Shown one piece after another: positions 52,949 to 62,164 of a stretch of DNA of 64,000 nucleotides. The notes beneath the pieces were generated by a model, which was not told where the DNA came from, ran no database searches, and saw only the letters and a program-made list of their open reading frames with translations. Origin of the DNA: Pseudotabrizicola sp. (lineage in GTDB: Bacteria > Pseudomonadota > Alphaproteobacteria > Rhodobacterales > Rhodobacteraceae); NCBI RefSeq assembly GCF_030684215.1, contig NZ_JAUXOV010000070.1:248001-312000 (forward strand), in the 5' to 3' direction. Every line of letters starts with the position of its first letter. The first letter of the stretch is position 1. The position numbers and the translations under genes are program-made.

Positions 52949-53385
52949 GCGGTGGTGCTCTGATGATGTTGCTGGGGACAGCTTTGCCCACAACGGCGCA
53001 AGAGGTCGCGGAGTGTGATTGGCGCAGTGCGGCGCAGGCGATTGCCGAGCCGTGGGAGGACAACACGGTGACCTTTGCCAATGGCAGGGTCCGGTTGGCG
53101 GTGATGGATGTAATGGAACCTGCTGCCGGAGCCTTTCATTTGTTGATCCTGTCGCCGCCATACGCCGAGTTGGGCGAGCGTCAGTGCCGGATCATGTCGG
53201 CTCGGGGCAGCTTTGGCTTTGCCGGGTTGTCACTTGCGGGGGCCACTGCCAGCTATGACCCCGCCACCGGGCTGACCGTCAGTCTGGCGGCAAAGCGTTG
53301 GTCTGAGGGGGATGTGTTCAGCGACACAAGGTTGCTTGTCGCCATCAATCAGGCGACAGGTGTTATCAACGGGTTTCTGGAATAG
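52939..53385 (+). CDS. Secreted small protein of unknown function
   Basis: 148 residues. [23 protein letters not shown] is a clear signal peptide (cleavage after TTA or AQ). The mature part has a conserved-looking core with two Cys ([10 protein letters not shown] and GERQCRIM) that could form a disulfide, and [15 protein letters not shown]. No family recognised. It starts just after element G and ends 5 bases before acpS, so it is co-transcribed with it. Start at 52939 rather than the frame opening at 52882 because of the signal peptide. Confidence 0.72.
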   Translation: MRLSGGALMMLLGTALPTTAQEVAECDWRSAAQAIAEPWEDNTVTFANGRVRLAVMDVMEPAAGAFHLLILSPPYAELGERQCRIMSARGSFGFAGLSLAGATASYDPATGLTVSLAAKRWSEGDVFSDTRLLVAINQATGVINGFLE

Positions 53386-53389
53386 CGAC

Positions 53390-53800
53390 ATGATCCTTGG
53401 AATCGGCAGTGATCTGGCCAATATCGAGCGGATCGAGGCAACGCTCGCGCGATTTGGCGACCGTTTTCGCAACCGTGTCTTTACCGACACCGAGCAGCGC
53501 AAGGCTGGCAGTCGCCCGCATGGGGTTGCGGCAACTTATGCCAAACGCTGGGCCGCGAAAGAGGCCTGTTCCAAGGCGCTGGGCACTGGTCTGCGAATGG
53601 GAATTTCCTGGAAAGACATGGCCGTGACCAATCTGGAGACCGGCCAGCCCGTGATGCATGTGACCGGGTGGGCGGCAGAGCGCCTGAACACCATGACGCC
53701 TGTCGGGCATAGCGCAGTCATTCACGTCACACTGACCGACGATCATCCATGGGCACAGGCATTTGTCGTGATCGAGGCCCGGCCCGTGACGAAAGGGTGA
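53390..53800 (+). CDS. acpS: Holo-[acyl-carrier-protein] synthase
   Basis: 136 residues. [15 protein letters not shown] and [16 protein letters not shown] hold the Mg2+ and CoA-binding residues; [10 protein letters not shown] is the third family block. It attaches phosphopantetheine to ACP. The ATG at 53390 lies 5 bases after the previous stop. As in other alphaproteobacteria it precedes lepB-rnc-era. Confidence 0.95.
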   Translation: MILGIGSDLANIERIEATLARFGDRFRNRVFTDTEQRKAGSRPHGVAATYAKRWAAKEACSKALGTGLRMGISWKDMAVTNLETGQPVMHVTGWAAERLNTMTPVGHSAVIHVTLTDDHPWAQAFVVIEARPVTKG

Positions 53801-53886
53801 AGCGCATGCCGCACCACGGGCTGAACTTGACTCGGGCCGGATGCGGGCGCATGTAGCGGCCCGTAGAGCAGCAAGGTGGATGCAGG

Positions 53887-54675
53887 ATGGCCAGCAAGGC
53901 GAAAGAAGACGGCGGTATCGTCGAGACGATCAAAACAGTGGTCTATGCATTGTTGATTGCAGGCGTGTTCCGCACCTTGTTTTTTCAGCCGTTCTGGATT
54001 CCGTCGGGCAGCATGAAAGACACCCTGCTGATTGGTGATTTTCTGTTCGTGAACAAGATGGCCTATGGCTACAGCCGCTATTCCTGCCCGTTTTCGGCTT
54101 GTCCGTTTGACGGACGACTGCTGTTTGGCGAACCAGAGCGCGGCGATGTGGTTGTGTTCCGTCATCCGGTGAACGGGTCGGATTTCATCAAGCGCCTGAT
54201 TGGCATGCCGGGAGATACAGTGCAGATGCGTGGTGGCATGGTCTATCTGAACGGGGTAGAGGTGCCACAAGAAGCTGCAGGCGTGTTCAGCGAAGTTTAT
54301 GAGCAACAAGGCCCGATGGGTCATCTTCCGCGCTGTGAGAACGGACCCGTGGGGCAGGGCGATACCTGCACCAAATCGCGCAGCCGAGAGACGCTTCCGG
54401 GGGGCCGAACCCATGATGTGCTGAACATCGACACCAATGGCGCGGGTGACAACACCGATGTGTTCACCGTGCCTGCGGGCCACTACTTTTTTATGGGCGA
54501 CAACCGCGATAACAGCCAGGATAGCCGCTTTGTGCAGGCCGTGGGCGGTGTTGGCTTTGTGCCAGCCGACCATCTGATCGGGCGGGCCGACAGGATCATG
54601 TTCTCGTCAGCGGGCCGGTCGATGCTGTACTTCTGGACGTGGCGGTCTGACCGCTTCTTCAAGGCGGTGGAATGA
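53887..54675 (+). CDS. lepB: Signal peptidase I
   Basis: 262 residues. One N-terminal membrane helix (about 14-34), catalytic Ser42 in [10 protein letters not shown] and Lys102 in [12 protein letters not shown], then box [12 protein letters not shown]. It cleaves signal peptides in the periplasm. AAGGTGG 9 bases before the ATG. It overlaps rnc by ATGA (54672-54675). The gene order lepB-rnc-era-recO is conserved in proteobacteria. Confidence 0.95.
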   Translation: MASKAKEDGGIVETIKTVVYALLIAGVFRTLFFQPFWIPSGSMKDTLLIGDFLFVNKMAYGYSRYSCPFSACPFDGRLLFGEPERGDVVVFRHPVNGSDFIKRLIGMPGDTVQMRGGMVYLNGVEVPQEAAGVFSEVYEQQGPMGHLPRCENGPVGQGDTCTKSRSRETLPGGRTHDVLNIDTNGAGDNTDVFTVPAGHYFFMGDNRDNSQDSRFVQAVGGVGFVPADHLIGRADRIMFSSAGRSMLYFWTWRSDRFFKAVE

Positions 54676-55358
54676 GGCTGTCTGCGGACCTTAAGGCCTT
54701 TGAGGGCCGGATCGGGCACCAGTTTGCAACGCCTGAGCTGTTGGTCCGCGCCGTCACCCACGCCTCACTTTCATCGCAGACCCGGCCAGACAATCAGCGG
54801 CTGGAGTTTTTGGGCGACCGGGTGCTGGGCCTTGTGATGGCCGAGGCCCTGCTGGGCGCCGATGTCGCCGCATCCGAAGGGCAGTTGGCCCCGCGCTTTA
54901 ACGCTATGGTGCGCAAGGAAACCTGCGCCGATGTCGCCCGTGCGATTGATCTGGGCGAGGTGATGAAGCTGGGCCGCTCTGAGATGCTGTCGGGTGGCCG
55001 GCGCAAAGAGGCGCTCTTGGGCGATGCAATGGAGGCGCTGATTGCCGCCGTCTATCTTGACGGCGGCTTTGATGCCGCCAGGGCGTTGGTCTTGCGGCTT
55101 TGGGCCGACCGTATCGGCGCGGTGGACCGCGACGCCCGCGACCCAAAGACCGCGCTGCAGGAATGGGCGCAGGCCCGTGGCATGACCCCGCCATGCTATA
55201 CACAGACCGGGCGCACTGGCCCGGATCATCAACCGATTTTCACCGTCGAAGTGGTTCTGGACAATGGCGCGCGCGAAACCGCTCGCGCAGGCTCCAAGCG
55301 CATCGCCGAACAACAGGCCGCCCGCGCTTTGCTGGCAAGGCTGGAGCAAGAGATATGA
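54672..55358 (+). CDS. rnc: Ribonuclease III
   Basis: 228 residues. [16 protein letters not shown] (residues 43-58) holds the metal-binding acids, and [16 protein letters not shown] the second pair. The C-terminal dsRNA-binding domain is [14 protein letters not shown] through AARALLARL. It processes rRNA precursors and dsRNA. It overlaps era by ATGA (55355-55358). Confidence 0.95.
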   Translation: MRLSADLKAFEGRIGHQFATPELLVRAVTHASLSSQTRPDNQRLEFLGDRVLGLVMAEALLGADVAASEGQLAPRFNAMVRKETCADVARAIDLGEVMKLGRSEMLSGGRRKEALLGDAMEALIAAVYLDGGFDAARALVLRLWADRIGAVDRDARDPKTALQEWAQARGMTPPCYTQTGRTGPDHQPIFTVEVVLDNGARETARAGSKRIAEQQAARALLARLEQEI

Positions 55359-56272
55359 CAGACGCACCCACCCGCGCGGGCTTTGTTGCCCTGATTGGCG
55401 AACCCAATGCCGGCAAATCCACCCTTCTGAACCGCATGGTCGGGGCCAAGATCTCGATTGTGACACACAAGGTTCAGACCACCCGCACCCGTATTCGGGG
55501 TGTGGCGATCGAAGGGCCGGCGCAGATCGTCTTTGTCGATACCCCGGGCCTGTTCCGCCCTCGCCGCCGTCTGGACCGTGCGATGGTCAAAGCGGCATGG
55601 GGTGGCGCATCGGATGCCGATGTGATCGTGCTGATGATCGAGGCGCACCGTGGCCTGACCGAAGGCGTGCAGGCCATCATCGACCGGATGCGCGATCAGT
55701 TGCCGCAGGGTCAGCCGGTAGCTTTGGCGATCAACAAGATCGACCGCGTGAAAGCCGAGGTGCTGCTGGCGCTGGCCGAAAAGCTGAACGAAGCCTTTTC
55801 CTTTGCCAAAACCTTCATGATCAGCGCTGAAAAAGGCTATGGTGTCAAAGATCTGCGCGAATGGCTGGCCGAACAACTGCCTGCGGGTCCGTGGTTCTAT
55901 CCCGAAGATCAAATCGCCGATCTGCCGATGCGGATGATCGCTGCCGAGATGACGCGCGAAAAGCTGACCCTGCGCCTGCATGAAGAACTGCCCTATCAGC
56001 TGACGGTCGAGACCGAAAAATGGGAAGACAAGCCCGACGGATCGACGCGTATCGACCAGATCGTTTATGTCATGCGTGATGGTCACAAGGGCATCGTTCT
56101 GGGCAACAAGGGTGAGACGATCAAGGCCATCGGCTCTGCCGCGCGGGCGGATATTTCAGAGTTTCTTGACCGCACTGTGCATCTGTTCTTGCAGGTCAAG
56201 GTTCGCCCCAACTGGCTGGACGAACCCGAGCGCTATTCCGAAATGGGGCTGGATTTCAAAGACGGCGACTGA
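55355..56272 (+). CDS. era: GTPase Era
   Basis: 305 residues. G1 [13 protein letters not shown]2 around [14 protein letters not shown]3 DTPGL, G4 INKID, then a C-terminal KH domain with [13 protein letters not shown]. It binds 16S rRNA in ribosome assembly. It overlaps rnc and is followed by the DUF1491 gene 2 bases later. The frame is open upstream but ATG 55355 is the family start. Confidence 0.96.
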   Translation: MTDAPTRAGFVALIGEPNAGKSTLLNRMVGAKISIVTHKVQTTRTRIRGVAIEGPAQIVFVDTPGLFRPRRRLDRAMVKAAWGGASDADVIVLMIEAHRGLTEGVQAIIDRMRDQLPQGQPVALAINKIDRVKAEVLLALAEKLNEAFSFAKTFMISAEKGYGVKDLREWLAEQLPAGPWFYPEDQIADLPMRMIAAEMTREKLTLRLHEELPYQLTVETEKWEDKPDGSTRIDQIVYVMRDGHKGIVLGNKGETIKAIGSAARADISEFLDRTVHLFLQVKVRPNWLDEPERYSEMGLDFKDGD

Positions 56273-56274
56273 CC

Positions 56275-56619
56275 ATGCCAGCGCCTGATATCCGCCTGCA
56301 AGCGAACCTTTGGGTCTCGGCCTATCTGAACCGTCTGCGGCTGGCCGATATTCCTGCCTATGTCACCCGCAAGGGTGATCCCACCGCCGGCACCGTGCTG
56401 GTCAAGGTGGCGCTGCTGGACGGTACTGCCCGCGCCTTTGAGCGTGGTTATGACATGGCGACTGGCTCGCGGGTGTGGCGGCAGATGGCCGATGGACCAG
56501 AACCCGAGGTTGACGCCATGCTCACCCGTGCCGGACAGCGCGACCCTGACCTGTGGGTGATCGAACTGGAAAGCAGAACCGGGCGCACCTTGCTGGATGA
56601 GGACGGGTTGTCATCCTAA
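56275..56619 (+). CDS. DUF1491 family protein
   Basis: 114 residues, all domain. LQANLWVSAYLNRLRLADIPAYVTRKGDPTAGTVLVK is the DUF1491 signature; the C-terminal DPDLWVIELESRTGRTLL closes it. The function is unknown. It is restricted to alphaproteobacteria as far as I recall and sits between era and recO there. Its last 9 bases overlap the convergent Pr6Pr gene (56611). Confidence 0.9.
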   Translation: MPAPDIRLQANLWVSAYLNRLRLADIPAYVTRKGDPTAGTVLVKVALLDGTARAFERGYDMATGSRVWRQMADGPEPEVDAMLTRAGQRDPDLWVIELESRTGRTLLDEDGLSS

Positions 56620-57216
56620 TCGCCGCTTTGCCGTGATCAGTATTGCCGAGACGGCCACAAAAGCCAGCACCATCCCGGCGCAATTTAGCGAGACAGACAA
56701 CCACCCCAAGCGCCCCACATCCAGAAACGGATAGGGCCAGAACCCGGTCAGCGCCCCGCGTGTGAGCGCATAGGTCAGATAGGCCAGCGGCCAGATCAGC
56801 GCTGTGCCATGGACCCCTTTGCCCGGCTCAGGCGCAAACAGCAGCCACCAGACCAGAGTCAGCGCTGGCACCGCCGTATGCAATCCCTGATCCGCCCACC
56901 ACGCCATGCCGACCGGATCGACCAGTCCCGCCAACAGGGTGTGATACACCAGCCCTACCATCACAATCGCCACAGTCACAGCAAAGGCCAGCCGCCCCGG
57001 AACCTGCCAACGCATCGCCACCAGCGCCATCATCACCGCCACCACCAGATTGGTCAGCACGGTGAAATATCCGGCCATCGCCCAAAGTGTTGCCGATACC
57101 GAAATGCTGCGCATCTCAACATGGCTGGCATCGAACTGCAACCGCAGCGACACGATAGCCAAGGCAAAGATGAAGGCCGCGCTCAGTCGTGGCGGCAAGG
57201 GCAGGTCATTGGTCAT
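56611..57216 (-). CDS. Pr6Pr family membrane protein
   Basis: 201 residues, six helices. YFTVLTNLVVAVMMALVAM and GLVYHTLLAGLVDPVGMAWWADQGLHTAVP are the conserved blocks of Pr6Pr (Predicted 6-TM) proteins, and WPLAYLTYALTRGALTGFWPYPFLDV is the C-terminal one. No function known. It is inserted on the opposite strand between DUF1491 and recO, so it breaks the usual era-recO run. ATG at 57216; a longer frame is unsupported. Confidence 0.85.
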   Translation of the reverse strand: MTNDLPLPPRLSAAFIFALAIVSLRLQFDASHVEMRSISVSATLWAMAGYFTVLTNLVVAVMMALVAMRWQVPGRLAFAVTVAIVMVGLVYHTLLAGLVDPVGMAWWADQGLHTAVPALTLVWWLLFAPEPGKGVHGTALIWPLAYLTYALTRGALTGFWPYPFLDVGRLGWLSVSLNCAGMVLAFVAVSAILITAKRRLG

Positions 57217-57303
57217 TTGGAGAGTATCTGGCGCAACGCATTGGGGCTTCAAGCGGAAATGCAGTGCTTGAAGCCCCACGCCGCGCCTGCAAAGATCAGC
57301 CCT

Positions 57304-58029
57304 ATGGAATGGCGCGAAGACGGGGTGCTTTTGTCCATGCGACCGCATGGCGAAGGCTCTGCAATCATCGAGGTGTTTACCAGCGGCCATGGCCGTCATT
57401 TCGGCGTGGTCCGGGGCGGGGCGTCGCGCAAACGCGCGCCGCTGCTGCAACCCGGCGCGCAGCTTGACCTGACATGGCGGGCGCGTCTGGATGATCAGAT
57501 CGGCGTGTTTCTGGCCGAACCCGTGCAATCACGCGCCGCCGTGCTGGAAAGCCCGCTGGCTCTGGCGGGTCTCACGGCGGCTTGCGCGCTGTTGCACATC
57601 AGCATGCCCGAGCGCGACCCCCACCCGATTTTGTATCGCAGCACGGTGTCGTTGATGGATGCCATGGCAGGCGGAACCGATTGGGTGGGCGATTATCTGC
57701 GGTGGGAAATGCTGCTGCTTGATGAGATCGGCTTTGGCCTGGATCTGTCGCGCTGTGCCATAACCGGGCAGCGCGATGATCTGGGCTACGTCAGCCCGCG
57801 CACCGGGCGCGCGGTGTCACGCAACGCTGCTGGCGATTGGGTCCCCAGGCTGCTGCCTTTGCCACAGGCGCTGATGGGGCAGGGTCCGGTTACCCTCGCC
57901 GACGCGGCGCAGGCGCTGGCCATCACCGGCCATTTCCTTGGCCGGGAACTGGCGTCTGATATGCGGCCAAGCCCGTTACCCGAGTCCCGCGCTCGCTTGC
58001 TTGCGCGGATCAATCGCAGTTCGGGCTGA
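57304..58029 (+). CDS. recO: DNA repair protein RecO
   Basis: 241 residues. WREDGVLLSMRPHGEGSAIIEVFTSGHG is the N-terminal OB domain start; GVVRGGASRKRAPLLQPG and RWEMLLLDEIGFGLDLSRCA are further RecO landmarks. The Cys cluster of zinc RecOs is lost except for one Cys. It anneals ssDNA and loads RecA with RecR. The ATG at 57304 lies 87 bases from the divergent Pr6Pr start. Confidence 0.93.
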   Translation: MEWREDGVLLSMRPHGEGSAIIEVFTSGHGRHFGVVRGGASRKRAPLLQPGAQLDLTWRARLDDQIGVFLAEPVQSRAAVLESPLALAGLTAACALLHISMPERDPHPILYRSTVSLMDAMAGGTDWVGDYLRWEMLLLDEIGFGLDLSRCAITGQRDDLGYVSPRTGRAVSRNAAGDWVPRLLPLPQALMGQGPVTLADAAQALAITGHFLGRELASDMRPSPLPESRARLLARINRSSG

Positions 58030-58103
58030 CAAACGACGCAAAGTGTCGCGCCCGGATCAGACCTGCCGCCCAATCCTTGGGCAAATGGCAGGCGAGATAT
58101 GAC

Positions 58104-59324
58104 ATGGCCAATAAATTCATTCCCCTTCACCTGAAGCATGCTCCGGCCCCAAAGGTGCAAAGTTTTGCCCTTTTGTCGGGGCTGGAGGCAGCCGTGCGCG
58201 GCACCTTGGTTTCGGCCATGCCGCTGGCGGTCTATGACGCACTTGGCAGCGCCGAGGCAACCTCATCGGCCTATTTCGTTGCCGGCATCGTCTCGTTGAT
58301 CTGGGGCCTCATGGTGCCATGGGCCACGCGGCACATTCCGCGGCGCTGGATGTATACGCTGGGTTGCGGCCTCTACCTGATTGGCATGAGCATTGCGATT
58401 GTGGGCACCGGCTGGCTGATGCCCGTTGCGCTGACCTGCCTTGCGATGGCCACGGCGACCACCTTTGTCTGCCTGAACGCCTATATTCTCGACTATATTG
58501 ACCGCCAGAACCTTGGCCGCAGTCAGTCTATGCAGATGGTCTTTGCCGCCGGGCCATGGGCGATCGGACCGCTTCTGGGAGTCTGGTTGCGCAGCATCTG
58601 GGCACCCTTGCCTTTTGTGGTAGCCGGGGCCTGCGCGATTTTGCTGCTGACAGTTTTTTGGGTGCTGCGATTGGGCAATGGCAAACAGATCAGCCGTGCC
58701 AAGGGGCCTGCCGCCAACCCGCTGGCCTATCTGGGCCGGTTCTTCGCGCAACCCCGGCTGATTGCAGGATGGCTGTTTGCGGTCATGCGCTCCTGCGGCT
58801 GGTGGGTCTATGTGGTCTACCTGCCGATCTTTTGCATCGAGGCAGGCTTGGGCGACAAGGTTGGCGGCGTGGCCCTGTCGCTGTCCAACGCGCTTCTGTT
58901 CGCCTCACCGGTGATGCTGCGCTATGCCCGGTCTGCCAGCGTGCGCCGCACGGTGCGCTTCGCTTTTGGCGCCGGTGGCATGTTGTTCCTTGCTGCCGCC
59001 GCTGTATCGCCACTGCCTTGGGCCACGGTGCTGTGCTGCATGGCTGCGGCGGTGTTTCTGGTGCTATTGGACATCGTTGGCGGCCTGCCGTTTCTGATGG
59101 CTGTGAAGCCGTCCGAGCGAACCGAGATGTCAGCAGTCTACTCCAGCTTTCGCGATGTCTCGGGCATCCTGACCCCAGGGGCTGCATGGTTGGTGCTGTT
59201 GGTGGCCCCTTTGCCGGGGATCTTCGCGGCGTCTGGGGTCGGTCTTGTGATAGCTTGGGCGATCTCAGGCCGATTGCACCCCCGCCTTGGTGTGCAGCGC
59301 GTGGTGCAGCAGGTGGAAAGATGA
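58104..59324 (+). CDS. MFS-family transporter
   Basis: 406 residues with twelve predicted helices. The loop between helices 2 and 3 is VPWATRHIPRRWMYTLG (a variant of the MFS G-x-x-x-D/R-R/K motif), and VGGVALSLSNALLFASPVM begins the second half. The substrate is unknown. The ATG at 58104 follows GGCGAGATATGAC. Its stop codon TGA is part of dispersed element H1. Confidence 0.85.
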   Translation: MANKFIPLHLKHAPAPKVQSFALLSGLEAAVRGTLVSAMPLAVYDALGSAEATSSAYFVAGIVSLIWGLMVPWATRHIPRRWMYTLGCGLYLIGMSIAIVGTGWLMPVALTCLAMATATTFVCLNAYILDYIDRQNLGRSQSMQMVFAAGPWAIGPLLGVWLRSIWAPLPFVVAGACAILLLTVFWVLRLGNGKQISRAKGPAANPLAYLGRFFAQPRLIAGWLFAVMRSCGWWVYVVYLPIFCIEAGLGDKVGGVALSLSNALLFASPVMLRYARSASVRRTVRFAFGAGGMLFLAAAAVSPLPWATVLCCMAAAVFLVLLDIVGGLPFLMAVKPSERTEMSAVYSSFRDVSGILTPGAAWLVLLVAPLPGIFAASGVGLVIAWAISGRLHPRLGVQRVVQQVER

Positions 59325-59344
59325 GTATTTACGCCAAGATGAAA
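59321..59344 (+). repeat. Dispersed GAGTATTT element, copy H1 (CCAAGATGAAA tail)
   Basis: ATGAGTATTTACGCCAAGATGAAA. Its first four bases contain the MFS stop codon. It faces H2 22 bases away; the arms match in 21 of 24 bases. Confidence 0.75.
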
Positions 59345-59366
59345 TCAAAAGCGCAGTTCGCCGCCG

Positions 59367-59390
59367 TTTCATCTTGGTGAAAGTACTCAT
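59367..59390 (-). repeat. Dispersed GAGTATTT element, copy H2 (CCAAGATGAAA tail)
   Basis: Minus strand: ATGAGTACTTTCACCAAGATGAAA. It lies 104 bases downstream of the mcd stop (59494) and on that gene's strand, completing the inverted pair with H1. Confidence 0.72.
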
Positions 59391-59493
59391 ATTACGACCT
59401 TGAGGCCCAAACACGCCAGATGTCCAAGGCCCGATGCCGTTTGCGGAGGCGGCTTCGGGCGCAGTATGAGACCTTTTCAGGCGCGTCGCACGA

Positions 59494-61161
59494 TTAATCC
59501 AGCAATCGCCGGGCAATCACCTGCGCTTGAATCTCGGCGGCCCCTTCAAAGATGTTCAGGATGCGGGCATCACACAGGATACGGCTGATCTGATACTCCA
59601 GTGCAAAGCCGTTGCCGCCGTGGATCTGCAAGGCATTGTCGGCCGCTGCCCAGGCCACACGCGCGCCAAGCAGTTTGGCCATCCCTGCTTCCAGATCGCA
59701 GCGCTTGTCATGGTCCTTTTGCCAAGCACTGAAGTAAGTCAGCTGACGTGCCACCATGATCTCTACCGCCATCATCGCCAGCTTGCTGGCCACGCGAGGG
59801 AATTCGATCAGAGCCTGGCCGAACTGCTTGCGGTCCTCGGCATAGCTCAGCCCCACATCGAGCGCGTTCTGCGCGACACCGATGGCGCGGGCAGCGGTCT
59901 GGATGCGGGCAGATTCGAAGGTCTGCATCAATTGCTTGAACCCCTGACCCTCTACCCCGCCCAGCAGGTTTTCGCCCTTTACCTTGAAGTCATCAAAGTT
60001 GACGGTGTATTCCTTCATGCCGCGGTAGCCCAACACCTCGATCTCGCCACCCGACAGGCCGGGGTCGACAAAGGGCGTCTCGTCCGTGCCGGGGGTCTTT
60101 TCGGCCAGAAACATCGACAGCCCACGATAGTCGCTGGTCGCATCCACGCTGCGGGCCAGCACGGTCATCACATGGGTGCGCGCCGCATGGGTGATCCAGG
60201 TCTTGTTGCCGGTGATGGTCCAACTGTCGCCTTCGCGCCGCGCCCGCGTGCGCAAAGAGCCGAGATCCGATCCGGTGTTGGGCTCGGTGAACACCGCCGT
60301 CGGCAGGATTTCCCCGCTTGCCAGTTTGGGCAACCAATGCGCCTTTTGCTCGGGCGTGCCGCCGCACAGGATCAGCTCCGCGGCAATCTCTGACCGGGTG
60401 GCGAGGGAGCCCACGCCGATATAGCCGCGCGACAGTTCCTCGGACACCACGACCATGCTGGCCTTGGACAGGCCAAAGCCGCCGAATTCCTCTGGGATGG
60501 TCAGGCCAAACACACCCATTTCCGCCAGCTGGTCGATCACCGACATCGGGATCAGCGCATCCTTGAGGTGCCATTCATGGGCAAAAGGCGTGACCTGTTC
60601 GCCAGCAAAGCGGCGGAACTGGTCGCGGATCATCTCCAACTCGTCATCCAGCCCGGTTGCGCCAAAGGTTGCATTGGCGCGGGTGTCACGCATCAGCGCC
60701 ACAAGGCGTGCGCGGGCGGCGGCGGTGTTTCCTTGGGCCATAAGGGTCTGTGCCGCCGCACCGCAGGCTGCCGGGGAAAGGTTCAGGTCCTGCAAGCGCG
60801 CGACCTCTCCCTGGCTCATGGGGATGCCCCCATGAATCTGGTTCAGATACTCGCCGAAAGTGATCTGGAGGATCAGTGCTTCCATTTCGCCAAACTTGCC
60901 ATCCGCCGTCAGCCGGGTCGCCCAAGCCTGCATCTGGCGCAGGGCTTCGGTATAGGTTGCAAGCCATGCCATCGCATGGGCGGCGTATTGGTGTTCTTCC
61001 ATCGCGACAGCAGAGATCTTTCCCGAGATGCTGACCATGTCGCGCAGGTTTTCGCGGCCAGCGTTGAACAGTGCCTCGGTTTCGGGCAGCGCTTGCGCCG
61101 TCAGCGCCAGCAGGTCTGCCAGCAGCGGCGAAGTGGGGGTCGTCTGTCCGTCATGGGCCAT
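59494..61161 (-). CDS. mcd: (2S)-methylsuccinyl-CoA dehydrogenase (acyl-CoA dehydrogenase with long N-terminal extension)
   Basis: 555 residues. A 170-residue N-terminal helical domain (LLADLLALTAQALPETEALF to GNTAAARARLVALMRD) precedes the standard acyl-CoA dehydrogenase fold: FTEPNTGSDLGSLRTRA, RTHVMTVLARS, FESARIQTAARAIGVAQ, and the catalytic region at LNIFEGAAEIQAQVIARRLL. Ordinary acyl-CoA dehydrogenases are about 380-400 residues; this length and extension fit Mcd of the ethylmalonyl-CoA pathway, which oxidises methylsuccinyl-CoA to mesaconyl-CoA and passes electrons to ETF. The upstream region carries TTTGCA/TGCAAA repeats. The substrate is inferred. The ATG at 61161 opens MAHDGQ; 22 upstream residues are unlikely. 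Confidence 0.78.
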   Translation of the reverse strand: MAHDGQTTPTSPLLADLLALTAQALPETEALFNAGRENLRDMVSISGKISAVAMEEHQYAAHAMAWLATYTEALRQMQAWATRLTADGKFGEMEALILQITFGEYLNQIHGGIPMSQGEVARLQDLNLSPAACGAAAQTLMAQGNTAAARARLVALMRDTRANATFGATGLDDELEMIRDQFRRFAGEQVTPFAHEWHLKDALIPMSVIDQLAEMGVFGLTIPEEFGGFGLSKASMVVVSEELSRGYIGVGSLATRSEIAAELILCGGTPEQKAHWLPKLASGEILPTAVFTEPNTGSDLGSLRTRARREGDSWTITGNKTWITHAARTHVMTVLARSVDATSDYRGLSMFLAEKTPGTDETPFVDPGLSGGEIEVLGYRGMKEYTVNFDDFKVKGENLLGGVEGQGFKQLMQTFESARIQTAARAIGVAQNALDVGLSYAEDRKQFGQALIEFPRVASKLAMMAVEIMVARQLTYFSAWQKDHDKRCDLEAGMAKLLGARVAWAAADNALQIHGGNGFALEYQISRILCDARILNIFEGAAEIQAQVIARRLLD

Positions 61162-61208
61162 GGCGCGCTTCCTGTCTTTGGATTCTGCGAGTGCTTTTGA
61201 GCTAATCA

Positions 61209-61245
61209 CTTTGCAAGTGCAGCGCAACTTAATTTCAATGCAAAG
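61209..61245 (-). promoter_or_regulatory. TTTGCA/TGCAAA inverted repeat upstream of mcd
   Basis: CTTTGCA (61209-61215) and TGCAAAG (61239-61245) flank TGCAGCGCAAC and an AT-rich stretch, 48 bases upstream of the mcd ATG. The half-site CACTTTGCAAG resembles the AACTTTGCAAA motif I recall for the RamB/PccR (ScfR) family of short-chain acyl-CoA regulators. Confidence 0.45.
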
Positions 61246-61364
61246 CCATTGGTATGATCGAAAATGTCGCAGGCAATCCTGGCGCGAGCGGTAGGCAGAC
61301 TGGTTTTGCGGCTGACGCGCAAACTGGGCTTTCCATTTTCGTCGGCGCGCGCAATGCAGGGCAC

Positions 61365-62150
61365 ATGATTGAAAACGCCGTCCTTTATGTCTCGGTTGAT
61401 CAGGGGTTTTGGCCTTTGACTGCTGCTGTTGTCGTTACCTTGCTGGCGGGCTTCGTCAAGGGAGCGGTTGGTTTTGCGATGCCGCTGATCATGATCTCGG
61501 CCTTCTCGGCCTTTTTGCCGCCCGAGGTGGCACTTGCAGGGCTGATCTTGCCCACATTAGTCACAAACCTGAGTCAGGCATTCCGGCAAGGGTTTGGTCC
61601 GGCAAAGACCACCGCATGGCAATTCAGGCGCTTTTTGATCGGAACGGTGGTATTCATCGCCATTGCTGCGCAGTTTTTCGATCACATTCCACGTGTCGCC
61701 TATCTACTGCTTTTGGGCGTGCCAGTCACCGCCTTTGCCGCGCTGCAGCTTGCAGGCGTGCCGCTGGCCCTGCGGCTGGAGCATCGCAGCCGTGCGGAGT
61801 GGGGGCTGGGGGTGATTGGCGGGCTTTATGGTGGCGTGTCGGGCATCTGGGGGCCGCCCTTGCTGGTCTATCTCTTGTCGATCAATGCCAGCAAGCTTGA
61901 TGCGGTGCGTGCGCAGGGTGTGGTGTTTCTGATTGGCGCAGTGGCGCTGCTGGCAGCTCACCTGGGCACGGGGCTTGCCAATGCACATACGATGGCTTTT
62001 TCGGCGGCGCTGATTGTGCCCGCGCAACTCGGGATGGTGCTGGGCTATCGTCTGCAGGACCGTCTGCCACAGGCGCGGTTCCGGCGCTGGACCCAGGCGC
62101 TTTTGGTGGTGACGGGGCTGAACCTGATTGTGCAGGCACTGGTGGCCTAG
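61365..62150 (+). CDS. TauE/SafE family membrane exporter
   Basis: 261 residues, eight helices. FVKGAVGFAMPLIMISAFSAFLPPEVALAGLILPTL and GGLYGGVSGIWGPPLLVYLLS are the duplicated G-x-G-x-hhh TauE repeats. The family exports sulfite, sulfoacetate or other organic anions. I used ATG 61365, as upstream residues (from 61254) read through the mcd control region. It is divergent to mcd over 203 bases. Confidence 0.85.
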   Translation: MIENAVLYVSVDQGFWPLTAAVVVTLLAGFVKGAVGFAMPLIMISAFSAFLPPEVALAGLILPTLVTNLSQAFRQGFGPAKTTAWQFRRFLIGTVVFIAIAAQFFDHIPRVAYLLLLGVPVTAFAALQLAGVPLALRLEHRSRAEWGLGVIGGLYGGVSGIWGPPLLVYLLSINASKLDAVRAQGVVFLIGAVALLAAHLGTGLANAHTMAFSAALIVPAQLGMVLGYRLQDRLPQARFRRWTQALLVVTGLNLIVQALVA

Positions 62151-62164
62151 GGTAAATGCGCTCT

